Positions 49,125 to 58,093 of a DNA stretch of 64,000 nucleotides are shown piece by piece (the stretch's first letter is position 1; each line of letters opens with the position of its first letter). The DNA is from a virus. The stretch spans positions 1 to 64,000 of IMG/VR virus record IMGVR_UViG_3300033149_004566. One strand, given 5' to 3'. The translations under genes were made by a program, and so were the position numbers. The notes beneath the pieces are model-generated. The model worked only from the letters and a program-made list of their open reading frames with translations, searched no databases and was not told the DNA's origin.

Positions 49125-49635
49125 GGCGTTTCCCGATTCTAACATTAAAAAGGTGAAAAAAGAATTAAAAAAAGAAGAGCGCGGTGAAAAAAAATTGAAA
49201 CAACAATTTGTCACTAAAGATAGAAAGGTCATGTTGGGCAAGGAGAGCAAGATTGGGCCAATTTCTGAGGCTCTTGAAGATTTCATTTCAAATCAACAGT
49301 ACGATGAGGCCGCCGAATATAAATTCGTTGATAAAACGCCGGATATTCCGATAAAGTTCATGCCCGGGTTGACATGCAATGCGTCAGACTCTTTCTATTA
49401 TGGAATGGGAGTTTATCCTGGACAGGCGGCTTGTGCCATGTACGAGAGATTCGGCATGTGTGGTAACTGTCCGAATGCCATCATGATGATGTCGCATCCG
49501 CTTAAAAAACCCAGCAGGCCATCGATAAGCAAGCGATATCCCGGCGAGGTTTCGGAGGGAATGATAAAAGTTCCCATGGATGAAATGAATTCCGTAAAGA
49601 ACAGCGGAGGCCGCCAAAAATCAAGAAAAAAATGA
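49099..49635 (+). CDS. Hypothetical virion-operon protein
   Basis: A 178-residue protein from TTG 49099. FRLNEAFPDSNIKK at the start carries LNE like other putative packaged proteins. A KKEERGEKKLKQ helix follows, then a cysteine-containing part (CNASDSFYYGMG, CAMYERFGMCGNCPNA) that may bind metal. Unknown. Confidence 0.55.
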   Translation: MRGAFRLNEAFPDSNIKKVKKELKKEERGEKKLKQQFVTKDRKVMLGKESKIGPISEALEDFISNQQYDEAAEYKFVDKTPDIPIKFMPGLTCNASDSFYYGMGVYPGQAACAMYERFGMCGNCPNAIMMMSHPLKKPSRPSISKRYPGEVSEGMIKVPMDEMNSVKNSGGRQKSRKK

Positions 49636-49934
49636 AAGAATCCGAATACATGGAGTCCAATCCTGTAATACTCGACATGATACAGCAAGAAATGTGGGTA
49701 AGGGCTAGAAACAATCCCCAGCTCGGAAAAATGATGTACATGGAAAACATCAAGCTTCCGAAAAAAAAAATTTACCTTGAAAGCGGGTTGAGAAGAGAAA
49801 TACCGGTTGACGTGAAGCCCACGTTTAGCAGCCGATTGGATAGGATTTTGGCAAGGGGATTTGCTGGCACGAAATTGGAAGATGACTTTGTAAAATTGTT
49901 CTATGGGGGTAAGTTACCATCGAAGAAAAGTTGA
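49632..49934 (+). CDS. Hypothetical virion-operon protein
   Basis: A 100-residue basic protein (MKESEYMESNPVILDMIQQEMW). It overlaps both neighbours by four bases. No recognised domain. Confidence 0.6.
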   Translation: MKESEYMESNPVILDMIQQEMWVRARNNPQLGKMMYMENIKLPKKKIYLESGLRREIPVDVKPTFSSRLDRILARGFAGTKLEDDFVKLFYGGKLPSKKS

Positions 49935-50320
49935 TTGAAAAGGGCATGTGCCCTATTAGAGCCCCACATAGAGCTAAAAAAATACGTGCCATGATTTCCG
50001 AGTTTGGATTTCGGATAGGCGACCCCGAGCTCAGATCTCCTTTAACTATGGACTTGCTTTTGAAAAATAGAGAAAAAATTCAAAAACAAATTGCCGAAGA
50101 AACGTCAGAAACTGCTCTGGAAATGCTGAATAAATCTCTAAATAAATTGAATGACAGGATAAAGTATCGCGAGGAAATGTTGCGGACGGTTTTATATCCG
50201 AAGGGTAAAGTTCCTTTCTCGATACAAAAAAAGTTTCCGATGTCGTTCTGGTCTACTAAAGGTGGGTTGAGAAATGTTCAAACGGTTGGTGTGAGAAGGC
50301 GTGGACGTAAGAAGCATTAG
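49931..50320 (+). CDS. Hypothetical protein preceding the large terminase
   Basis: A 129-residue protein from TTG 49931, with a helical coiled-coil-like middle (REKIQKQIAEETSETALEML) and a basic end (RRRGRKKH). It overlaps the terminase start by 20 bases. An alternative small-terminase candidate by position. Confidence 0.55.
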   Translation: MIEKGMCPIRAPHRAKKIRAMISEFGFRIGDPELRSPLTMDLLLKNREKIQKQIAEETSETALEMLNKSLNKLNDRIKYREEMLRTVLYPKGKVPFSIQKKFPMSFWSTKGGLRNVQTVGVRRRGRKKH

Positions 50321-51989
50321 TCCGTTTTTGGATGATTTTCTAAAAAAATACGATTTCAAGGGCATGGATGATAACAGAATCATGAAGATGCTCTTGTCGT
50401 CTTTAGATTGGTCTACGTTTGCGGAAACGTGGTTTAGAAACCCAATAGATCCCACGCTACCATTAAAATTGGAAAAGTTTCAGCGCCGCATCATAAATTA
50501 TTTTCAATACGGCAAGTGCAGTAACATAATTGTCAAGTGCCCCCGTCAATTTGGTAAAACCACTCTCATATCGATATTGTGTAATTTAATTGCCATTTTT
50601 GATCCGGGTGCTAAGATAGGCCTATTTTCTACATCACACGACCAGTCCAAGGAGATATTGGGTAAGGTCAGGAAATTCATGAGAACGTCGGCATTTTCTT
50701 ACTTACTTGACGATAAAAGCGTTCAAACGCAAACCGAAATAAATTATAAGGATCCTCGCGGCCTTGGGCATGGGTGCAGGATTAAAGCGTATTCTAGTTC
50801 TGGCAAAACCGTTCGTGGCCCCGATTTGACTTACACGTTTATGGATGAAATGGGCCAAATGGACGACGACTTCGTAAATCAGGTTGTCCGTCCGATGGGA
50901 AGGGCTGTTGGAAAGAAAGAACTCGGGGCAAGCACTCCTTTCGGTACGAGGGGCGAGTTTTGGAACTCACATGAGAAGCCGTATCATTGGGAATGTCAAT
51001 CGTGTCATGCTAAGGGCTTTGATGAACCACACCCTTACACGTGCCCGAAATGCGGCGGTTCAGTTCAGACTCTTGGCCAATATAAAGTGTTTGATGTTTC
51101 ACCTCTTGACGTGTCTTGGATCACGCCCGAAAAACTTGCGGCAGAAGCTGCACGTCTCGGCCCGATTGCAGCGCAACAGGAGCTGTTTGGAGAGTTTATC
51201 CCGGCCGGAGATACTTATTTTAGACACGACTGGATAGTGAATGCCAGGGTTTTCACGCCAGAGCAAAATTCAAGATTTTCATCCATGGGAAAACCGTATT
51301 ATACCTATTATCTTTCCACGGATTATGGTAAACAACGTGATAGAGGCGTGATCATGATAGGCCATTTTCAGGATGACGTGTTGTATCTGGATTGGGTCGA
51401 ATCACATCTAAAAATGCCGTATCCAAGATTTCAAGATAGAATGAAAACTCTTTGTGATAGATATAATGTTTCAGAGGCCATTTTGGATGGGAACGGTGTC
51501 GGAATTGCTCTCATAGATTATCTCCGCGAGGACGTGCAGGTGCCGATTTTTACCAACAAGCCCGATTTGGGCCCCGGATATAAGTACGGTAACAAGGAGA
51601 AATTTCAGATGTTGGAAGCTCTTGCCAACATGTTGATACGGAAGAGAGTTCGTTGGCCGTATCATGAAAATCACTCTGACCCGAGGCAGGAAATGTATGA
51701 GTTATACATGATGGAGCAGGAGCTCATCAATTATTCTTATGAATGGGGAAAATCGTCAATCATAATGGGAACTCAGAGCGAGCACGACGATAGGGTCATG
51801 GCTTTGGCACAGCTCGTTGGGGCAACAATGATGACACATTTTGACGATGTCATGCCGTATGGGGCTTCTGACGTGTCAAGAGATGATCGCGGATGGCCGG
51901 TTTTTGACGAGGTCGGGGAAGAATTTGACGTGATGTGGGTTGATAACACGACGGATCCGGAGTACGAAATATATGACACCATCTTCTGA
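50301..51989 (+). CDS. terL: Terminase large subunit (DNA packaging motor)
   Basis: A 562-residue packaging ATPase-nuclease. Walker A CPRQFGKTT (about residues 76-84), Walker B TYTFMDEM (about 178-185), coupling motif STPFG (about 212). A zinc finger CQSCHAK...CPKCGG (about 232-256) is inserted between the domains. The RNase H-like nuclease has STDYGK (about 337), DGNGVG (about 397) and DDRVMAL (about 496). All catalytic acids are present. It cuts and pumps viral DNA into the prohead through the portal encoded just downstream. Confidence 0.95.
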   Translation: MDVRSISPFLDDFLKKYDFKGMDDNRIMKMLLSSLDWSTFAETWFRNPIDPTLPLKLEKFQRRIINYFQYGKCSNIIVKCPRQFGKTTLISILCNLIAIFDPGAKIGLFSTSHDQSKEILGKVRKFMRTSAFSYLLDDKSVQTQTEINYKDPRGLGHGCRIKAYSSSGKTVRGPDLTYTFMDEMGQMDDDFVNQVVRPMGRAVGKKELGASTPFGTRGEFWNSHEKPYHWECQSCHAKGFDEPHPYTCPKCGGSVQTLGQYKVFDVSPLDVSWITPEKLAAEAARLGPIAAQQELFGEFIPAGDTYFRHDWIVNARVFTPEQNSRFSSMGKPYYTYYLSTDYGKQRDRGVIMIGHFQDDVLYLDWVESHLKMPYPRFQDRMKTLCDRYNVSEAILDGNGVGIALIDYLREDVQVPIFTNKPDLGPGYKYGNKEKFQMLEALANMLIRKRVRWPYHENHSDPRQEMYELYMMEQELINYSYEWGKSSIIMGTQSEHDDRVMALAQLVGATMMTHFDDVMPYGASDVSRDDRGWPVFDEVGEEFDVMWVDNTTDPEYEIYDTIF

Positions 51990-52746
51990 CTTGCGGCCGA
52001 AAATATCCCTTTTTACGTTATTGCCTTACGTGATTCAGGAGCATAAAGCCAAGCGTGCCGGCTTACACTACGACTTTCGCGTGAAGCGCGGCGAAAATGA
52101 TTGGGAATCCTGGGCGATAAGAAAGGGATTTCCGAAAAAGCCCGGGATAAAACATCTGGCCGCACCGACGCCGAGTCATGATGAATATTGGGCAAAATTT
52201 AGCGGCGTCATACCCAGGGGTTACGGCTCCGGTAGACAGAAAGTCGTTGAAAGCGGAAAAATAGACGTGATAAGGGAGCGAAAGAAAAAAAATAAATCGA
52301 TTACTTTCAAAAAGGGAAAAGATTATTACACCATGATAAAGTTAAAAAAGGGAAAAAATTGGTTGATTTTTAAAAACGAGTCGGTGAAGTGGCGCAGGAC
52401 GAAGAGCGGGGGCAAATTTCCGAAGATCGATGAGATGGAAAAGGGAATGCCAAAAATGACGAACAAGCAATATAAGGAGTTTTACAAGCGGATGTTGGAC
52501 TTGGGCTTGTTGAATCAATATAAAACGATTGGTAAGCCCATAAAACAGGATCATGGGGGCATACCCATAATAGAAGATGGAATGTCGGCTCTTTCGGCTT
52601 ATCCTACAGCTATAGGGGAAGTGTGTCCGAAATGTGGACACCCGGAAATAAAAACGTGGCAGCGTCAGACTAGATCTGCTGACGAACCGATGACGCAGTT
52701 TTTCAGATGTGTCAGGTGCGGATATACCTGGAGGGAATACGATTGA
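51973..52746 (+). CDS. LigD 3'-phosphoesterase domain fused to TFS/TFIIS zinc ribbon
   Basis: A 257-residue protein from ATG 51973, overlapping terL. Residues 15-135 match the LigD phosphoesterase (PE) domain: IQEHKAKRAGLHYDFR (21-36), SWAIRKG (46-52), PSHDEYWAKFSGVIP (67-81) and GYGSG (83-87). The histidine-aspartate residues of the active site (HYD, SHD) are kept. Residues 217-257 are a TFIIS/TFS-type ribbon: CPKC (218-221), QTRSADEP (232-239) with the acidic DE pair that triggers RNA cleavage by RNA polymerase, then C246..C249 and TWREYD. PE trims 3' phosphate or ribonucleotide ends. The fusion is the unexpected part. Confidence 0.88.
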   Translation: MTPSSDLRPKISLFTLLPYVIQEHKAKRAGLHYDFRVKRGENDWESWAIRKGFPKKPGIKHLAAPTPSHDEYWAKFSGVIPRGYGSGRQKVVESGKIDVIRERKKKNKSITFKKGKDYYTMIKLKKGKNWLIFKNESVKWRRTKSGGKFPKIDEMEKGMPKMTNKQYKEFYKRMLDLGLLNQYKTIGKPIKQDHGGIPIIEDGMSALSAYPTAIGEVCPKCGHPEIKTWQRQTRSADEPMTQFFRCVRCGYTWREYD

Positions 52747-53054
52747 GCGTGACGTATAACGGTTACACGGCAATACAGCCGAGAGTCATGTTGAAAGAAT
52801 ATATTAAGAGGACAAATAATATTCCAGAAAGACGCGATGATAAATATGATAGAAATCCGAAAGGAAAACATGCTAAATTAAAAACAAAAGAACCGAAGAG
52901 ACCCAAATATGATAAGAGTAATAGTAAGCCCGGACTTACCGATGATCAGATTCGTGGAAACCCGAAGGATTGGAAAAATTATACGATCGTGTTAAAAAAT
53001 GTCAAAAAGATGCCGAAAATGGTTTTTGATCAATATGAGAGGTGTAGGGTTTAA
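52743..53054 (+). CDS. Hypothetical basic protein between PE-TFS and portal
   Basis: A 103-residue protein from TTG 52743, with GGAGGG eight bases upstream. Strongly basic (RDDKYDRNPKGKHAKLKTKE). Its stop overlaps the portal ATG (TAATG). Unknown; possibly an adaptor or DNA-binding virion protein. Confidence 0.55.
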   Translation: MSVTYNGYTAIQPRVMLKEYIKRTNNIPERRDDKYDRNPKGKHAKLKTKEPKRPKYDKSNSKPGLTDDQIRGNPKDWKNYTIVLKNVKKMPKMVFDQYERCRV

Positions 53055-54865
53055 TGGACGACGAATATGACGCATGGATGGACGTGTACAAGCCGGAAAG
53101 AGTTGAAATTGAGAATTATGAAGATATAAATGATCTTTCTAATAGCATCGTGTCCATGGAGGTTGGGTACGAAGTTGCCATAAATATAGAAGATACGGCA
53201 CAGGAAGACGTCAATTGGTATTATCAAACGCAGGACGAAGAAATACGCCGCCTGAAAAGGCATCTCATTAAAAAAACACCGCAAAATTTGAGTTGGGCGT
53301 TTTGGGAAGATGATACTGCACAAGCATTTGCCATGGTTATAACTTATACTATAATAGGTGATGGCATAAGAGTGCGACCGAGAAAGGACGGCTTGAAGAA
53401 AAAGAAAAAAGAAAAATTAGAAAGAATTATAGATGATTTCAATAACAATATCAACGAACGCGGAGAAGACGTGTATGATATAATTCATCAAGCCGTGATA
53501 GGTAACGTGATACATGGAAAACAATTATTTAAAAAGGTGTTTAGAAAAGATCCGTACACTGGAAAGGAATATTTGTCTCTTTATGAAATAGACATGAGAA
53601 CCATATCTGAACTTGTAAATCCCATTCATGGATACAGGAAGTTCGTGCAGGATCATTACATTAATGAAGAATTGCGCGACATTGATAGAAAAACATTCAT
53701 GGAAACGTACGATCCTTTTATAAATCCGGAAGATAAAAAAGTGATTAATATGGGAATTGCGAGGCACAGGGTTCCGGTTTATGATAATGAAGTTCTTTTC
53801 TTTAAATTTTATAAAAAGCCCCCAATGAGATCTATTGTTGATCTAATAGTTTATAAAAAATGGATTTATTATTTCATGAAACAGGCCGCCAAAGTTAGGG
53901 GCGTTCCGCCTCCAGTAATTACCGTTGGCAATCAGCAGAGCCATCCGACTTCACGTGATTATCCAAAGTATCTAAAAAGGGCCGCTCAAATTGGTGGAAA
54001 ATTAAAAAATTGGGATGCCCTTTCGATGCCTTGGAATTGGGCAGTACAGTGGATGGAAGGTGGAAGGCCGTTTGATTTCACGCCACATCTTCAATTTATC
54101 AATAGGAGAATTGTTTTCTCATTGCTCGGTTCGATATCTCTCTTGGAAGGCGCATCTGGAGAGCTTCATGGCCATGTCATAGAAACGGTTTGGCTTCGTG
54201 TAATTTCAGCATTTAGAAGAAAAATAGCTAGGGTGTTAGAAAAGTGCTACAATGAAGTACTCAAGATGAATGGCATCAACGAGGAAGTTGTCATTGAGTG
54301 GACGCCTTTACGTGAGCCCATTAGTAAAGCTGAAATTGCCGCGATATTATCATCGTTATTCCAATTGAATGCTCTGAAGGATGTTAATGAGTTACGTGAA
54401 TTATTTTCAAAGAATGGCATAATAGATTTGTCTCCGATGGATGAAGATGAAGAAGAAAAAGGCTACGCTGGTACCGGAGTTGAAGAATTGATAACGTCGG
54501 TTATGCCGGTACAAATGGAAAATAAAATATTAAAACAAAAACTCGAAGAATTTAGTAAAACTGGCGATTTCAATAGAAAACAAGTTCACGTGAAAAATTT
54601 AAAAAGAAGCCTGTCGATGTTGAACAATTCTTTGGGAACTGAACAGGCAAGACCCGAAAAAGCCGTGAAAAAACCGTCGATAAAAACTCCCATGAATCCA
54701 AAACCGGATTCACTTGGTCATTCATCTTTGAAGATACCATCTTTGAAGGTAAAAAAGGAAGGACAGCAATACATGGAAGCATCATCCGACGATGAAAGCA
54801 CGTGTTATGAGGAAGACGGCGTGAAAAAAGGATATTGCCCGGAGGAAATAAAAAATGGAAAATGA
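53054..54865 (+). CDS. Portal protein
   Basis: A 603-residue protein with portal-like order: an N-terminal clip and wing (WAFWEDDTAQAFAMVITYTIIGDGIRVRPRKD), DIIHQAVIGNVIHGKQLFKKVFR, VLFFKFYKKPPMRSIVDLIVYKKWIYY and a crown region (PMDEDEEEKGYAG). It would form the dodecameric ring through which DNA enters and leaves. Position between terL and the MuF protein is standard for heads of this type. The C-terminus is lysine- and serine-rich. Confidence 0.88.
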   Translation: MDDEYDAWMDVYKPERVEIENYEDINDLSNSIVSMEVGYEVAINIEDTAQEDVNWYYQTQDEEIRRLKRHLIKKTPQNLSWAFWEDDTAQAFAMVITYTIIGDGIRVRPRKDGLKKKKKEKLERIIDDFNNNINERGEDVYDIIHQAVIGNVIHGKQLFKKVFRKDPYTGKEYLSLYEIDMRTISELVNPIHGYRKFVQDHYINEELRDIDRKTFMETYDPFINPEDKKVINMGIARHRVPVYDNEVLFFKFYKKPPMRSIVDLIVYKKWIYYFMKQAAKVRGVPPPVITVGNQQSHPTSRDYPKYLKRAAQIGGKLKNWDALSMPWNWAVQWMEGGRPFDFTPHLQFINRRIVFSLLGSISLLEGASGELHGHVIETVWLRVISAFRRKIARVLEKCYNEVLKMNGINEEVVIEWTPLREPISKAEIAAILSSLFQLNALKDVNELRELFSKNGIIDLSPMDEDEEEKGYAGTGVEELITSVMPVQMENKILKQKLEEFSKTGDFNRKQVHVKNLKRSLSMLNNSLGTEQARPEKAVKKPSIKTPMNPKPDSLGHSSLKIPSLKVKKEGQQYMEASSDDESTCYEEDGVKKGYCPEEIKNGK

Positions 54866-54992
54866 TGAGGTTTATGCAACCGTTGTAAGATACGCGTGTA
54901 AGACACCGCATAAAAAAATACGATCCAAGGGAAAGGGACGCGGAAAAGCCAGGGGCAAGGGTAAAGGCCCGATTGGTATTCCTATAAAGTAG
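54855..54992 (+). CDS. Tiny Gly/Lys-rich basic protein
   Basis: A 45-residue frame, ending in a lysine/glycine/arginine repeat (KGKGRGKARGKGKG). GGAGG lies eight bases before the ATG, inside the portal end. A protamine-like composition suggests DNA or RNA binding in the virion; this is inference. Confidence 0.6.
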   Translation: MENDEVYATVVRYACKTPHKKIRSKGKGRGKARGKGKGPIGIPIK

Positions 54993-55002
54993 AGGTGTTA
55001 AA

Positions 55003-55263
55003 ATGGATTCATCCATATGGTTGATGGAAGTTGTTCGTCTCGAATCTGAAAAATGGAAAGACGAGGATACTGAGCCATCTGAAGGAATGTCTGAAGAGGA
55101 AAAATCTGAAGTTGTAAAAAAAGCGAAAAAAGGTAAAGATATCGGTAAAAAGGGAAAAAAATTTAAAGAAGTGGCTGAAAAAGCGGCAGAAAAGTACGGA
55201 TCTAAAGAAGCCGGTGAAAAAGTTGCTGCTGCCGCAATGTGGAAAAATTTGAAAGGTAAATGA
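55003..55263 (+). CDS. Small virion-operon protein with LME tag
   Basis: An 86-residue protein with AGAGGTG upstream. MDSSIWLMEVVRLE resembles the N-terminal tags of the lysine-rich proteins; an acidic stretch follows, then a basic C-terminus, KYGSKEAGEKVAAAAMWKN, a pattern often seen in small phage proteins of unknown role. Confidence 0.65.
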   Translation: MDSSIWLMEVVRLESEKWKDEDTEPSEGMSEEEKSEVVKKAKKGKDIGKKGKKFKEVAEKAAEKYGSKEAGEKVAAAAMWKNLKGK

Positions 55264-55266
55264 TCA

Positions 55267-57525
55267 ATGATACCCGTGTCCGTATTGATGGAACCGCCCA
55301 AGGTGGTAAAAGATCCTTTAAAATCATCGTCATTGATAAAGTCATTCGTGATGATGAATAAAATGAAATTTAAGGGTCTGGTTCCAAAAATAATGGACGC
55401 TATCAGGCAATCCAGGCGCGTTGTTCAGATGGAAACCGGTGCACGATATCTCAAGAGATACATCGATAACATGTTATATAATAGCATTGTCGATCCGCAT
55501 TTATTGGATAGGATGAAGTCATTCGTGGAAAACACGTATATTCAACACTCTAGAATGTTGCAAGAAGAATTGTATAAATTGAAGATGGTTCCCACGACAA
55601 TGGCCGTCATGACTCCTACTGATGAGGACAGGGTAGAGGATAGAAAGGATACTATAGAAAAAATGGCAAGCCTGGAAGCCGAACGCTTGAGTGCGAGGAT
55701 TCATGACATAATAGATAGGGCTTATCATAATGCCGAACCGTTATACAAAATAAAAAAAGAACTACAAAAATCCATAAAAGTTAGCAAGAAAGAATCCGCT
55801 AGAATTGCCAGAACCGAGCTCATAAAAACCATGAACTTGGCCAGGTTGGAACGTATGACTTCATCGGGGATCGAATATTATCAGTGGGTTTCGGCTCCTT
55901 CGTTTGATGAGAGATTGTGTCCTTTATGTGGCGAATTAAATGGAAAAGTAATAAAGTTGGGCAGGTCGTTTTCGGATTTAGTGCGAAACGAATCATCCAA
56001 GAAAATAATGGGAACTAGACAGATCTATTATCCTCCGGCACATCCGAATTGCAGGTGCACTATAAGGCCATCTTATGCTCCGGTAATTACCAGGCCGTTA
56101 AAAGAACCGAAATTTATAAAGAAAATATTCGATAAGTTTCCTGGCTTGAGGCCCAAAACCTTGATAACACAAAAGATCGGCCCGACTTCGATAGATATCA
56201 TACAGGCGGAAGAATTAGAGGACTGGCACGAATTGCACGATTTATATTTAAATGAATCGAAAAGATGGGGTGGCGATCTTCGTAAGCGATTGATATATCA
56301 GGCGATGGAAGCAAAAAATAGGGCAATGAAGGAAGACATAGAATTATTCGAGCGCGATAACTTGGAGGAAATGGAAAAGCCGAAATGGACGCATTATCCT
56401 TTAACAAAAGATGAAATTTATTATCATTATGCGCGAAATTGGGATAAATTGTATCCGGAATTGAAGGGCCGAAGAGTGGCGATCCGTAACCGCAGGGGCG
56501 TCATTTTACGTAATTGGGAGCCCGGTGGAAAGCCCATAGAAATAAAAAATAAAAATGATTTAAAAAAAGTAGTCTATAATAAAAATGCGGTTGAATTGAT
56601 TCCGGAGTTGAGCACCAAAAGGATGAAACCATCAAATACAAGAAGGTTTCTCGTGGATTTAGATTCAAATAGACCGATAGACGAGACGGTTGTCAAAAAA
56701 ACAGTTGAAAAAATGAAAACGCTGCCGGTCAATAATGTTCAGGTTATATTTTCCGGGAAGCGTGGATATCACGTTAGAGGTGATACAAAAAAGAGTTACA
56801 CGTGGAAAAAAGCGAGAAAAATGCTTCGTGAGGCGATGAAGCCTCTATCAGAACAATACAATGATATAATTTTTGATTTATCACCCATGAAAAGACGTGG
56901 AGTTAGTGTATCTCCTTATAGTTTGAGATATTTGCCGACAGAAAGACAGGGCGTTGCACATCACGTGCAATTTGAAGAGTGGTATGAAAAGGGTGCGTTA
57001 GGCACGCGGGACATAATTCCGGAAAAATTAAAATTGCCTAGCGGAAGAAATGCTTTCTTCAGGAAAACGTTTCTTGGCATCCAAAAACGAAAGTTGTATA
57101 CCGAACAGGAATATAAATTGCAGGCGGCTTTACCGATCATATCGGCATTGAAACACGATCTCGATTTATCCGATTCGGTACAAAAAGAAGCGAAAAGGAT
57201 ATTTAAAAAGGCTTATAGTAGCGGGATAACACAGGGTAGAAAAACATCGTCCAATGCCGCGGTATCTGTTTACAATGCCATGAGATCGTTGGGAATGAGC
57301 AGGCCGATAAAAGATTTTCTTCCGCATGCAAATGTAAAGACCGGATCTTTTGTCAGGGCGGTTAAAAAATTTCAGGACGCTTTAAACTTGCCAAAATTTA
57401 AAGTCGGAAAGCGCGCCGACGTGGAAGAGGCAAGAAAGTATTATAAAAGCATGAAACGTACCGGTATAAGCAAGCGTAAAGTTGCAAGAATGTTTGGCGT
57501 GTCTCCGTCGAGTATAGGTGATTAG
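55267..57525 (+). CDS. MuF head protein fused to LigD-type polymerase and TFB-like domains
   Basis: A 752-residue protein. Residues 165-270: Mu gpF/SPP1 gp7-type domain, ESARIARTEL, CPLCGELNG (218-226), PPAHPNCRC (256-264). Residues 374-575: LigD PolDom-like AEP, LTKDEIYYHYARNWDKLYPELKG, DLD (464-466), FSGKRGYHV (495-503), FDLSP and VSPYSLR (548-554). The DxD, H and third D are kept, so the domain could be active. Residues 622-712: TFB/TFIIB cyclin repeat, LSDSVQKEAKRIFKKA..GI..GR. A helix-turn-helix (about 733-752) ends it. MuF proteins are packed in or near the portal. Confidence 0.88.
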   Translation: MIPVSVLMEPPKVVKDPLKSSSLIKSFVMMNKMKFKGLVPKIMDAIRQSRRVVQMETGARYLKRYIDNMLYNSIVDPHLLDRMKSFVENTYIQHSRMLQEELYKLKMVPTTMAVMTPTDEDRVEDRKDTIEKMASLEAERLSARIHDIIDRAYHNAEPLYKIKKELQKSIKVSKKESARIARTELIKTMNLARLERMTSSGIEYYQWVSAPSFDERLCPLCGELNGKVIKLGRSFSDLVRNESSKKIMGTRQIYYPPAHPNCRCTIRPSYAPVITRPLKEPKFIKKIFDKFPGLRPKTLITQKIGPTSIDIIQAEELEDWHELHDLYLNESKRWGGDLRKRLIYQAMEAKNRAMKEDIELFERDNLEEMEKPKWTHYPLTKDEIYYHYARNWDKLYPELKGRRVAIRNRRGVILRNWEPGGKPIEIKNKNDLKKVVYNKNAVELIPELSTKRMKPSNTRRFLVDLDSNRPIDETVVKKTVEKMKTLPVNNVQVIFSGKRGYHVRGDTKKSYTWKKARKMLREAMKPLSEQYNDIIFDLSPMKRRGVSVSPYSLRYLPTERQGVAHHVQFEEWYEKGALGTRDIIPEKLKLPSGRNAFFRKTFLGIQKRKLYTEQEYKLQAALPIISALKHDLDLSDSVQKEAKRIFKKAYSSGITQGRKTSSNAAVSVYNAMRSLGMSRPIKDFLPHANVKTGSFVRAVKKFQDALNLPKFKVGKRADVEEARKYYKSMKRTGISKRKVARMFGVSPSSIGD

Positions 57526-57526
57526 A

Positions 57527-58093
57527 TTGCCGATAACAGTAAAAATGAGCTCTTTAAAATTAAAAAGGTTGATTCCACAGGCAATATATCATATAAAAAG
57601 CGAAGCCGCGCAAATATTGATGTTTAGCATAATAGAAGTTTTCATGCAACAGGGACTTCCGGATGAACAATGGAAGCAGTTGTCGGCGATAACTGTCGAG
57701 AAAAAACACTCCAGATCTATTTTGATAGATAAGGGATTTTTGATGAACTCCATTACGGTTGGGCCAATCGATGTTGATAAACCCGTGGAAGTTGGAATAT
57801 TTGAAGGGCCCGCTCTCAGGTATGCTTGGATACATGAGTTTGGTGGCACGATTCCGGTTACTGACAGCATTAGAAAATTTTTTATAGCAAAGACCGCAGA
57901 AGAACGAAGACAACGTCCAGGATTGCCTGAAGATTCTTACACGTGGCATCCTTTGAGAAATGATACTAACGTGATATCAATTCCGGCAAGACCCTTTATG
58001 AGGTGGGGCGCCATCATTGCACGTCCTAAAATTAGTAAAATGGCTGAAAGAGTTTGGTATACGATGATTAATCAGGGATTGATAATTAAATGA
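57527..58093 (+). CDS. Phage virion morphogenesis (Mu gpG-like) protein
   Basis: A 188-residue protein from TTG 57527, with GGTGAT four to five bases upstream. EQWKQLSAITVEKKH, LIDKGFLMNSITVG, YAWIHEFGGTIPV and IPARPFMRWG follow the order typical of the Mu gpG/tail-completion family, which joins head and tail. Position after the MuF gene supports this. Confidence 0.8.
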   Translation: MPITVKMSSLKLKRLIPQAIYHIKSEAAQILMFSIIEVFMQQGLPDEQWKQLSAITVEKKHSRSILIDKGFLMNSITVGPIDVDKPVEVGIFEGPALRYAWIHEFGGTIPVTDSIRKFFIAKTAEERRQRPGLPEDSYTWHPLRNDTNVISIPARPFMRWGAIIARPKISKMAERVWYTMINQGLIIK

